A DNA stretch of 27,722 nucleotides from Bacteroidota bacterium. GTDB taxonomy: Bacteria > Bacteroidota > Bacteroidia > Bacteroidales > GCA-2748055. The position numbers and the translations under genes are program-made. Shown here piece after piece: positions 1-7,888 of this stretch. Below the pieces are notes generated by a model. That model worked only from the letters and a program-made list of their open reading frames with translations. It did not search any database and had not been told where the DNA came from. The stretch lies in assembly GCA_024244665.1 (NCBI GenBank), contig JAAEOI010000537.1:1-27722 (forward strand), read 5' to 3'. The first letter of the stretch is position 1; each line of letters starts with the position of its first letter.

Positions 1-1205
1 CCCGACAAATAATGGGCGACCCTTGCAGTGAAATAGCTGTCGCATAGCCAGCCGGCTCTTTCGCGGGAGGGGCAATCCATAAACACATCCAGCGCATTTT
101 GCCTGAAAGTTTCCCTGGCCGCTTCAAATATCCTGTTGATGTTCGTATTGCCTGAGTGGAAATAGGCTTCTGAAACATCTGAATTGGCATACTGCCGGAT
201 CTTTACCTCTTTAATCTCACACTCACCTTTTTCAATAATCGCTTTCAGAAACTTCAAACCGTAAGGTTCAAAAGATTCCAACACGTATTTCCCTGGTTCC
301 AGGTCGTATCTCACAAAGGGCTCAACGCCCATGCGTTTGGGATCAATATCTCCGTCGATCAGGATTTCATCAAAAACCAGGGTCAGTGCAGTGGTTCTCA
401 TCACTTCCAATTCGCAAACAATAAACCCGGTGTATATCTTATCAAATTCATAAATGCCTCCCGCAACTTCATTTGAATAGCTCCTGACAGAATAATCGGG
501 ATATTTCACACCCCTGGGCAACAGCTTCTTTGTATCCGTCTCTTCAACCCGGATTTTTTTAAATTCAATCCCTTCGGGAGCTTTCCACCTGCCGTGGCTC
601 CTTCTTCCCGTATGTATTTCAAAATCCGGGGCCGTTTCTGTCATCCAGGCATTATAGCCGGGATTCAAGCTGTACTCTTCCATATAAACCCGCTGATAGC
701 TGTACTTTGAAATATCAACCGTTTTTTGACCGGAAGCAACAAGGGTAAACGTGTTCTCCTCGCCGGACGACCCTGTGGTAGTCAACACCTCTCCATCTAC
801 CACCAACTCTGCCTGAACAAAGGAGGATTGGTTGGGGATGTAATAACTGTCGACGTTATAACCCGCTATAACGATTGCAAGAACATTCTTTCCGGGCTTT
901 AATTTTCCGGAAAGGTCATAGCGGTCGACCCTGAAATAATCATGAGCGGTAATGCTGGGGCCAAAACCAATAAACTCCCCATTGATATATGCTTTATAAC
1001 AGGATGAAGCCGTAATGCTAAGAACCGCATCTTCAAAATCCCGGATATCAAAGACCTTATGTAATCCTATGGTCAGATTCTTCTCCAGCTGTGCTCCGGC
1101 AGCCCACACAGGTCTGGCTTTTTGAAAAAAGTCATTCCCGTCTGCATAACAATTGAGGGCATATTGAAGCAGAACAAGTAGCAGAATTACAGGATATCGT
1201 TTCAT
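1..1205 (-). CDS. GH78 alpha-L-rhamnosidase-like glycosidase, 3' part cut by window edge
   Basis: The 401 visible residues begin with a signal peptide (MKRYPVILLLVLLQYALNCYA), so the protein is exported, probably to the periplasm. Residues about 35-120 form a beta-sandwich carrying YINGEFIGFGPS and a VDRYDLSGKLKPGKNV stretch, typical of the N-terminal domains of GH78-type enzymes. The (alpha/alpha)6 barrel begins near 350. The motif DCPSRERAGWLCD (Asp377, Glu382, Asp389) has the Asp, +5 Glu, +12 Asp spacing of the substrate-binding and catalytic residues of GH78 rhamnosidases. The rest of the barrel, including the expected C-terminal catalytic Glu, is beyond the left edge. The family releases terminal alpha-L-rhamnose or related sugars. 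The gene starts 36 bp after the sulfatase stop and is the last visible gene of the operon. The fold is clear; the exact sugar specificity is inferred. Confidence 0.82.
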   Translation of the reverse strand, partial: MKRYPVILLLVLLQYALNCYADGNDFFQKARPVWAAGAQLEKNLTIGLHKVFDIRDFEDAVLSITASSCYKAYINGEFIGFGPSITAHDYFRVDRYDLSGKLKPGKNVLAIVIAGYNVDSYYIPNQSSFVQAELVVDGEVLTTTGSSGEENTFTLVASGQKTVDISKYSYQRVYMEEYSLNPGYNAWMTETAPDFEIHTGRRSHGRWKAPEGIEFKKIRVEETDTKKLLPRGVKYPDYSVRSYSNEVAGGIYEFDKIYTGFIVCELEVMRTTALTLVFDEILIDGDIDPKRMGVEPFVRYDLEPGKYVLESFEPYGLKFLKAIIEKGECEIKEVKIRQYANSDVSEAYFHSGNTNINRIFEAARETFRQNALDVFMDCPSRERAGWLCDSYFTARVAHYLS

Positions 1206-1241
1206 AAAATTGCTGGTTTTTGGTTGTGCCGGCTAAAGTCT

Positions 1242-2756
1242 TTAAAACCTGACTGTTGGTTTGGTGTTTTTTGCCTTCATTCTTTGCTCCTCCATAAATC
1301 CTTTCACAACTTCTGCCTGATCTCTGCCTTTGAAGGCCTCATAGGCAGGATCGTTGTATTTTTTCATCATCTCAAGCATCTTTTCCCTGAATTCATTGAG
1401 CTCATCGGCATAAGCGGGATCGTTGGCCAGGTTATTCAGGCCATCGGGGTCCTCTTTGAAGTTATAGAATTCTTCGGGCACCCGGTACTTAAATAATTCA
1501 ACCCGCTTGGCAATCTCCGGATCTGTTTCGGCCGCTTGAATCATGGCCCGCCATGTCAGGCCGCCAGTAGCATCACCCCTTATCTCCAGTTGCTGATCAG
1601 ACCAGAAGTTATATATGTAGCCGAAATCCTCATTCTGTATGCATCGCATGGGATACCTTACCCTGGCAAAAATCTGGTAGAAAGAACTATAGGCGTAATC
1701 CCTCTCCTTCTGTTCTTCATTGCGAAGCAAGGGCAGAAAACTTGCACCGTCAAGCTTCGGTACCAGTGGGACTCCCGCAATTTCCATAACCGTGGGCATC
1801 AGGTCGATCCCGGTAACAAAGTGACTGGAATCCACTGATCCGGGTGTGATGGTTCCCGGCCATTTAACGATTAAAGGTGTCTTGGAACTGTTCAGATAAC
1901 ATTGCGCCTTTGAGAAAGGAAAAGCTGCGCCATGGTCGCTTAAGAAGATGACCAGCGTATTCTCTTCAAGTCCGCTTTCCTGAAGCGCCTTAAGTACCCC
2001 ACCTATATTCTGGTCGCATCGGTATACATTTCCATAATACTGAGCCACTTCTTTTCGAACATTCTTAATATCTGGCAGGTAACCCAGCATCTCAATTTCA
2101 TCGGGAGTGAATTGTCTTGTAACAGGCGGCATATTATCTCCCCAGGTCAGTGTGTCATTCCTGCTTCCAACAAAAGGCCTGTGCGGATCATGGGAATTGG
2201 CAATGAGGAAGAAAGGTTTTTCCTGATCTTTTGCACTTTTAAAAAACTTCGCAGAATACTTGTAGAACAAACCCGGATTGCGGGAATTTCCTTTTCTCCA
2301 GATAGAGTCACTTTCCGTTCTGAACGGTATAAAATCCCAGAAGAAACGTTCCACAGGCTGGTGATGTATCTCTTTTCCCAGGATGCCATTTATATAGCCA
2401 GCCTTTCTTAGCTGTTCGGGGAGGGTGGGAACATCCTCATCAATGGGCTCAAATCCCTCGGCTCCGTTATTGTGCGGAAACCGTCCGGTTAGCCAGGATT
2501 GCCGGCACGGCTGGCATACAGGTGTGTTGACATGTGCATGGGAGAATCTTATCCCCTGCTCAGCCAGCTTGTCGATGTTCGGGCTTATACCGGGCACTTT
2601 ACACCCAAAGGCACCAATAGAGTTGTATGCCAGATCATCTGCAGTAACTATAAGGATATTGGGAGGACGATTCACATTCCTGTCAGGGTTTGATTGCCTG
2701 TTAGTGCATCCCGCAAGAACAACGATTAAAAGAGACAGTATCAGGTATCTGGTCAT
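1242..2756 (-). CDS. S1-family sulfatase lipoprotein with unusual CQPCR formylglycine motif
   Basis: This is a 504-residue type I sulfatase that would remove sulfate esters (or N-sulfate) from glycans. MTRYLILSLLIVVLAGC ends in a clear lipobox (LAGC, Cys17), so it is membrane-anchored. Metal-binding Asp40-Asp41 lie in VTADD. The formylglycine motif is CQPCRQSWLTGR, with Cys81 to be converted to formylglycine and Arg85. The usual Ser at the fourth position of CxPSR is Cys84 here. Later FLSDHGAAFPFSK supplies the DHG metal site and a Lys, and a C-terminal segment with EEFYNFKEDPDGLNNLAND is typical of the family. The FPHNNGAEGFEP stretch recalls heparan N-sulfatase-like bacterial sulfatases, but substrate is uncertain. 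The gene lies 141 bp after the GH2 gene and 36 bp before the GH78-like gene. A formylglycine-generating enzyme would be required and is not encoded here. Confidence 0.93.
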   Translation of the reverse strand: MTRYLILSLLIVVLAGCTNRQSNPDRNVNRPPNILIVTADDLAYNSIGAFGCKVPGISPNIDKLAEQGIRFSHAHVNTPVCQPCRQSWLTGRFPHNNGAEGFEPIDEDVPTLPEQLRKAGYINGILGKEIHHQPVERFFWDFIPFRTESDSIWRKGNSRNPGLFYKYSAKFFKSAKDQEKPFFLIANSHDPHRPFVGSRNDTLTWGDNMPPVTRQFTPDEIEMLGYLPDIKNVRKEVAQYYGNVYRCDQNIGGVLKALQESGLEENTLVIFLSDHGAAFPFSKAQCYLNSSKTPLIVKWPGTITPGSVDSSHFVTGIDLMPTVMEIAGVPLVPKLDGASFLPLLRNEEQKERDYAYSSFYQIFARVRYPMRCIQNEDFGYIYNFWSDQQLEIRGDATGGLTWRAMIQAAETDPEIAKRVELFKYRVPEEFYNFKEDPDGLNNLANDPAYADELNEFREKMLEMMKKYNDPAYEAFKGRDQAEVVKGFMEEQRMKAKNTKPTVRF

Positions 2757-2869
2757 TTCTTTGAAGTTTTTGTGTCTATCTTTTCGGGTAACATTATAGG
2801 GTCTGGAAGGACCTTCACTGAAATCAAATCCCTGTCTTCCGCAGGCTTGAACGATGTTCTATCTGCCAT
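2753..2869 (-). pseudogene. Open-frame remnant resembling a GH2 C-terminal Ig-like domain
   Basis: The 141-bp gap between the GH2 gene and the sulfatase holds a 38-codon open frame. It begins MADRTSFKPAEDRDLISVKV, and its TGA overlaps the sulfatase ATG (ATGA). The frame stays open upstream into the end of the GH2 gene. The ADR...K...DLISVKV pattern resembles the start of the Ig-like domain of GH2 enzymes. The neighbouring GH2 protein itself has ADRKTIKAQRQ followed by EVVHIEVNIVD. I read it as a possible leftover of a second GH2-type gene, but it could be a chance frame or a short coupled leader peptide. No hairpin strong enough to call a terminator was seen in this gap. Confidence 0.3.
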
Positions 2870-2897
2870 GCACAATTCTTTCCCGGGATGATAATGA

Positions 2898-5414
2898 TCA
2901 TTCGGGCAGGATCACAAGCTCTTCCCCTTCCAATCCTTCCGATTCGGCATAAAGGGTAATCTTCCCGGCTTCACCTGTTGACTTCAGAATTACAAGGCAC
3001 TTACCGTTAAAGGTTTTGCGTGTGCTGCTATCAAAACTCTCCTCGTTTAAAGGATCACCATTGTCCACAGCAATAATCTCTGCTTCTCCCTCTACCCTGA
3101 ATTGAAGTCGATTGGAAGCGTCGGGTACGAAATTGTTGTCCTTATCCACGATATTGACCTCTATGTGTACTACCTCCTGCCTCTGTGCCTTTATCGTTTT
3201 CCTGTCGGCCAACAACCGGATGCTGGCCGGGCTGCCTGCTGTTACTACTTCTTTCTCACACACAGTCTCTCCCTCCCTTTTGCCTTTGGCAACCAGGACC
3301 CCCGGCTCATACGGCACCTGCCATACCAGGTCCGTTTTATCACCCATCTCTTTTTCTCCCAGTGATCTTCCGTTTAAGAAAAGCTCCACACTTTCACAGT
3401 TTGAATAGGCTACAATTGGTATGTTGGTTCCTTCCTTCCCCATCCAGTTCCAATGCGGCAGAAGGTGTACCATAGCATCTTCCGTCCATTGGCTCTGGTA
3501 AAAGAAATAGGTGTCTTTAGGGAAACCACACATATCGATAATTCCAAAGTTCCAGAATTTGGCCGGCCAGCCGAACATGGTCTCACCCAGGTAATCAAAG
3601 CCTGTCCAACGAAATTCACCACACATAAAGGGGAAGTCGCGTGTTCGTCTCCATGAATCGCGGGCACCGATACGCACCATGGCATTGTCGTATGAAGAGC
3701 TGTAATATTTGGGCACATTGGTAAAGATTTCTTCTTCCGAGAGATTGGGAACCTTCATGATCCCCCCCAGCGGATTCTCTCCCCTGTACCAGGATTGGGT
3801 CCTGTATATGCCGCGTGTCTGAAACGAATGGGGCACCTCAGTGGCTAAAAAGACCCGGTCGGGATAAGTTTCGTGGTCTTTTTCGTACATAAAACAGGAT
3901 CCGCCGCCGCCATTGTAGCCGGTCACATCCAGCTCACTGGCAAATCCGCTTTCATTGGCCAGGTGCATATGGGTGATCCCGCAGGTAACGGGCCGTGTGG
4001 GGTCTTCCAGCCTGACCACCTCCATCAGCTTTTTTAAGCGTTCCGTTCCCACTTCAAAACAGGCGTCGGGTATCTCATTCCCCACGCTCCAGAGAATAAC
4101 CGACGGATGGTTGCGGTCTCTCCGGATCAATTCAGTGAGGTCCTTCTCAGCCCACTGGTTAAAGTGAAGGTGATAGCCGTACTTTGCTTTCCCTTCAGGC
4201 TTTTTTACACCTCCGAAAGGCCAGGATTCCAGCCATTCGTCGAATGCTTCATCCATCACCATAAATCCCATTCTGTCGCACATATCCAACAGCTCCTCGC
4301 AGGGCGGGTTATGCGCCGTGCGGATGGCATTGCAACCCATCTCCTTCAGTATTTCCAGCCTGCGCTCCAGGACCCGGTCATTCAGTGCTGCCCCCAGCGC
4401 ACCCAGATCGCTGTGGTTGTTAACCCCCCGGAATTTCATGCTTTCGCCATTGAGTGTAAAACCGGTGTCGGCAGAAAAGGTGAAATGACGAATTCCCATA
4501 ATTGTTTCCAATTGGTCGTAGGTAGCTTTTTGGTTTCCAATCACTGTTTTCAGCTTATAAAGGCTTGGATGATCCGGTGACCATAACCCGGGTTTTAGAA
4601 CGGTCAGCTTCTGATTGACTTCAAGTGTTGCATTACCCTGCAGAATGGCTGATGTCTCGATCCTTGCCACCAGCTCATTGTCCGGGGAATACAATTCATT
4701 GACCAGATTGAAATGTTTCTCCTCATCAAAATCGTTCTCAATGGTGGTACTTATGCTCACCACGGCAGAGTCTTCACTAATGAAGGGGGTCGTAGTATAT
4801 ACTCCATGCCGCGCAATGTGCAACCTGTCGGTTTTGACCAACCAAACATGCCTGTAGATTCCACAACCGGTATACCAGCGGGCGTTGGGCTGCTTTGAAT
4901 TATCTACCCTTACCGCCAGCACATTTTCACCTTTGAAGTCAAGGTGCGGTGTCAGGTCGTAATGAAAACTGATATAGCCAAAAGGCCGTTTCCCAAGATA
5001 GTGGCCGTTGATCCACACTTCGCTGTTTTCATATACACCGCCAAATTCAATGGAAATGTTCGAGAAAGCGTCCTTTTTATTTAATTTGAAATTCTTTCTG
5101 TACCATCCCACTCCGCCGGATGCAAATCCTCCAGAGCGCCCGGTTGGATTGTCTTTTGAAAACGTGTCCAGAATGGCCCAATCGTGAGGGATATCCAATT
5201 TCTGCCACCGGCTGTCGTCAAAATCTTTTTCAGAGGCTTCCGGAAAATCTCCTCTGGAAAATTTCCAGTCAAAATCCAATCTGATCTTTTGTCTCGCCTG
5301 TTCATCCTCGCTATTATTGCTGGTGCAACCAATACAAAAAACAAACAGCAGTAATATGCGTGTCGTTTGTTTCAGAAGATCATACCATTTTCCTCTAATC
5401 TGTAACATGCTCAT
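2898..5414 (-). CDS. GH2 beta-galactosidase-like lipoprotein with DUF4982/Ig-like C-terminus
   Basis: This 838-residue retaining exo-beta-glycosidase probably acts on beta-galactosides; GH2 also includes glucuronidases and mannosidases. A lipobox (CIGC, Cys30) follows the hydrophobic segment, so the protein is a lipoprotein. Domains in order are the sugar-binding jelly roll (about 45-195), Ig-like domain (200-305), TIM barrel (310-610), DUF4982-like and Ig-like domains (650-838). The barrel has RTAHNPPCEELLDMCDRMG, the acid/base in ILWSVGNE (Glu447), the likely nucleophile in LATEVPHSF (Glu526) and the conserved GEFRWTGFDYLGE near 599. The start overlaps the upstream stop as ATGA at 5411-5414, implying coupled translation; an alternative in-frame ATG lies at 5408. 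All catalytic elements appear intact. The family is secure and the substrate inferred. Confidence 0.94.
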   Translation of the reverse strand: MSMLQIRGKWYDLLKQTTRILLLFVFCIGCTSNNSEDEQARQKIRLDFDWKFSRGDFPEASEKDFDDSRWQKLDIPHDWAILDTFSKDNPTGRSGGFASGGVGWYRKNFKLNKKDAFSNISIEFGGVYENSEVWINGHYLGKRPFGYISFHYDLTPHLDFKGENVLAVRVDNSKQPNARWYTGCGIYRHVWLVKTDRLHIARHGVYTTTPFISEDSAVVSISTTIENDFDEEKHFNLVNELYSPDNELVARIETSAILQGNATLEVNQKLTVLKPGLWSPDHPSLYKLKTVIGNQKATYDQLETIMGIRHFTFSADTGFTLNGESMKFRGVNNHSDLGALGAALNDRVLERRLEILKEMGCNAIRTAHNPPCEELLDMCDRMGFMVMDEAFDEWLESWPFGGVKKPEGKAKYGYHLHFNQWAEKDLTELIRRDRNHPSVILWSVGNEIPDACFEVGTERLKKLMEVVRLEDPTRPVTCGITHMHLANESGFASELDVTGYNGGGGSCFMYEKDHETYPDRVFLATEVPHSFQTRGIYRTQSWYRGENPLGGIMKVPNLSEEEIFTNVPKYYSSSYDNAMVRIGARDSWRRTRDFPFMCGEFRWTGFDYLGETMFGWPAKFWNFGIIDMCGFPKDTYFFYQSQWTEDAMVHLLPHWNWMGKEGTNIPIVAYSNCESVELFLNGRSLGEKEMGDKTDLVWQVPYEPGVLVAKGKREGETVCEKEVVTAGSPASIRLLADRKTIKAQRQEVVHIEVNIVDKDNNFVPDASNRLQFRVEGEAEIIAVDNGDPLNEESFDSSTRKTFNGKCLVILKSTGEAGKITLYAESEGLEGEELVILPE

Positions 5415-7888
5415 TGTTTTGTGCTTATTATAATGCGTTGCCCTTTCCTCACCTTCATCGTGATTACATCTCCTTCCAGGGTCCGTTCTTTACCATCTGA
5501 TACCGCCACCACCACGGCATCTGCCCCCCAGGGATTGTACATCTGCAGTTCGGTGTCATTTTCGCAGATTAGGGACATTTCCCCGATCACGCCATCCTGA
5601 ATCGAACCGCTGACCAGGAATCCTCCGGCGGCTCTCAGGGTTTGAAATGCTGCGTCCTTTTCATCCGGCCAGTTAGGGAACATCCTTATGATCCCATTGT
5701 AGCTCTGCATCAGACACTCATTGATGACAGCGGGCAGGCCGAAGTTTTCAAACCAGATTCCCATCTTCCCCATATACTGAGGATGTGTATGGTCACTGTA
5801 CCTCCCGTTTATCTGCAGAGTATAATCCGCACTGGTCCCGTTGGGAAGGGTGCAGTAACGGACAGCTCTTTTAAATAAATCAAGGTCGAGCATCCCTATT
5901 CTCGCCGACTGCAGATGCTGGAATACCAATTCATTCCCCCCTTCGATCTGACTGTTTCGTTTTGAGTTAGCGAGCATCTGCTTTGTTTCTTTGTCGGAAT
6001 GTAATCCGTGGTCCTCCCCCGGGAACAGGGTCATCAGGTTATTGGGAACATTATAAACGGTCTCAGTGGATTCTCCCTGGACTGAAACAAATACTTCTCC
6101 ATATTTGTCAGAAACGGCAGTGGGATAAGCGGGGTAGTTATTCAGTATTTTTCTTACATCATCCATATTCTTTTTCTCCTGGTCTTGTACGCCCAGAATT
6201 TCGACGGATTCCAGGTAGGCATTGAACAAGAATTTGATTAAAGTAAGGTCAACCAGACAATCGCTGTTAAACACAAATCCGGGACGAAGACCATATAATT
6301 CCGGAGGGACAGTTGGGAAAACATGATATTGATTGTCGCCCCATTGAAGCCCGTGAGCCTCAGGACGGGTCATATAATCAATGATAAATTCGGTGGCATC
6401 TTTTATCAACGGGAAAGCGCGTTCCTCAAGGAATTTTTTATCAGGAGCATACAAATAATGCCACCATACCCCCTGAACCGACCAGGGCGTTTCAAAGATC
6501 TCCCAACCCCATGTTGGAACCGGGTATGGATTCATTGTCATATCCACAGGATAGGCAGAGTGGGGGTAAAAGGCTCCCCGCATTCTGTAGTAGTCTGCTG
6601 CCCATCTTCGCGATACTTCGGAAATGAACTCTATTAACTCAACATAAGGTTCATTAAGTTCGAGGTGGTTCGAGGAAAATGTTGTCCAGAATGGCTGCTG
6701 TGTATTGTAGTTCATATGGTAGTCGCCATGCCAGGCCGTTCCAATATTATTGAAACTCCAGTTAGCGAATAACCCGGGACAATTGACACCAGATTTTGCA
6801 GCACAATTGAAGAAATAGAGATTCCTGTACCATATGGCCTCCAACTCTTTATCTTCAAGATATATACCTGATTTTGACCAGAAATCAGCCCAGCTTTTTT
6901 CACTGGAAACCAGGACCGATTCATAATCAGTTGCTTCCAGGGATTCAAATTCAGAGAAATCTTCATCTATCTTACTGGCAAGGCCATTTCTCAACTCGGC
7001 ACACAACCAGAACGGTTTATCCTGGTCCAGGGCATATTCCATGATGGCCATCTTAACCACATTTCCATTCCAGTCAATCCGGTCTCTTTTTTCGATGGCA
7101 TCAGCCGTTATAACATTCAGGCTGAAAACACGGTCTTTTTCATGGCCTTTCTCTTTATCATACTCCTGAGGTTCCTCATAAGGCATGATTTGTTTAAATG
7201 ATATGCCCCCCCTGATCTCCTGCAATGTAAATTCGGGAAATTCTTCCGGCGTGCTTACGTCCGGAATAACATTAATCCTGTTAAAGCAATTGGGCAAAGG
7301 TGTTCCCCTGTCATCCACCAATCTCATCCATACCCTGTCTTTTTCCATGTCGGTAAATATCTTTAGATAAGCATCCTCCCTGTTGTTCAGAAGAAGTTTA
7401 ATGCTTACCATTCCGCTGGATATATCAAGGCTATGCCCGATCACTTCAACTTCCCTCCTGTCAAATCCTAAAATCAGACTGCCACAGGGAAATGGCCTTG
7501 GATATGGTTTTGCGTAATTTTCCCTGGCCATTTTTTTGTACCCGGCATACCAGGGATCATCATCCAGGCTCTTTTGACCGGGATCAATAGCTTCCACCAT
7601 CTCAAATACTTCCTGAAAGGTGCCGATCTCCTCCCTGTTATCTTCCGATATTCGAATATCCCACACATCATTGTGGCCGAACCGGAGCATCACCGCATCA
7701 GGGCGGGTACAGGCAACGACCCCAATACCCCCATTTCCGATCAATGCTCCCTCAAAAAAATCAGGGGCCGGACTATTCCGGACTATGGTGTGTTGCTTTG
7801 CCTGTTCATAGGGAATAAAGTTTTCCTGCGAAATGGCGATCACACAGATGAAACTCAAAAAAACTGAAATATTGGTCTTTGTCATCAT
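5411..7888 (-). CDS. GH95-related six-hairpin glycosidase (divergent)
   Basis: This is an 825-residue secreted protein with an N-terminal signal peptide (ISVFLSFICVIAISQ). It shows GH95 hallmarks: EGALIGNGGIGVVACTRPD near 46-64, matching the family's N-terminal IGNGxxG segment; HGDYHMNYNTQQPFW near 388-401, aligning with the GH95 (alpha/alpha)6-barrel stretch that holds two catalytic Asn residues (MNYN kept here); and NECLMQSYNGIIRMFPNWP with AAGGF near the C-terminus. GH95 enzymes release alpha-L-fucose or alpha-L-galactose by inversion. Where typical members have IDGNFG, this protein has IWFENFG, so the catalytic base may differ. The start ATG overlaps the upstream stop (ATGA at 7885-7888), and its stop overlaps the GH2 start. 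It may represent a GH95-like clade with another specificity. Clan-level assignment is good; family assignment is moderate. Confidence 0.72.
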   Translation of the reverse strand: MMTKTNISVFLSFICVIAISQENFIPYEQAKQHTIVRNSPAPDFFEGALIGNGGIGVVACTRPDAVMLRFGHNDVWDIRISEDNREEIGTFQEVFEMVEAIDPGQKSLDDDPWYAGYKKMARENYAKPYPRPFPCGSLILGFDRREVEVIGHSLDISSGMVSIKLLLNNREDAYLKIFTDMEKDRVWMRLVDDRGTPLPNCFNRINVIPDVSTPEEFPEFTLQEIRGGISFKQIMPYEEPQEYDKEKGHEKDRVFSLNVITADAIEKRDRIDWNGNVVKMAIMEYALDQDKPFWLCAELRNGLASKIDEDFSEFESLEATDYESVLVSSEKSWADFWSKSGIYLEDKELEAIWYRNLYFFNCAAKSGVNCPGLFANWSFNNIGTAWHGDYHMNYNTQQPFWTTFSSNHLELNEPYVELIEFISEVSRRWAADYYRMRGAFYPHSAYPVDMTMNPYPVPTWGWEIFETPWSVQGVWWHYLYAPDKKFLEERAFPLIKDATEFIIDYMTRPEAHGLQWGDNQYHVFPTVPPELYGLRPGFVFNSDCLVDLTLIKFLFNAYLESVEILGVQDQEKKNMDDVRKILNNYPAYPTAVSDKYGEVFVSVQGESTETVYNVPNNLMTLFPGEDHGLHSDKETKQMLANSKRNSQIEGGNELVFQHLQSARIGMLDLDLFKRAVRYCTLPNGTSADYTLQINGRYSDHTHPQYMGKMGIWFENFGLPAVINECLMQSYNGIIRMFPNWPDEKDAAFQTLRAAGGFLVSGSIQDGVIGEMSLICENDTELQMYNPWGADAVVVAVSDGKERTLEGDVITMKVRKGQRIIISTKQ

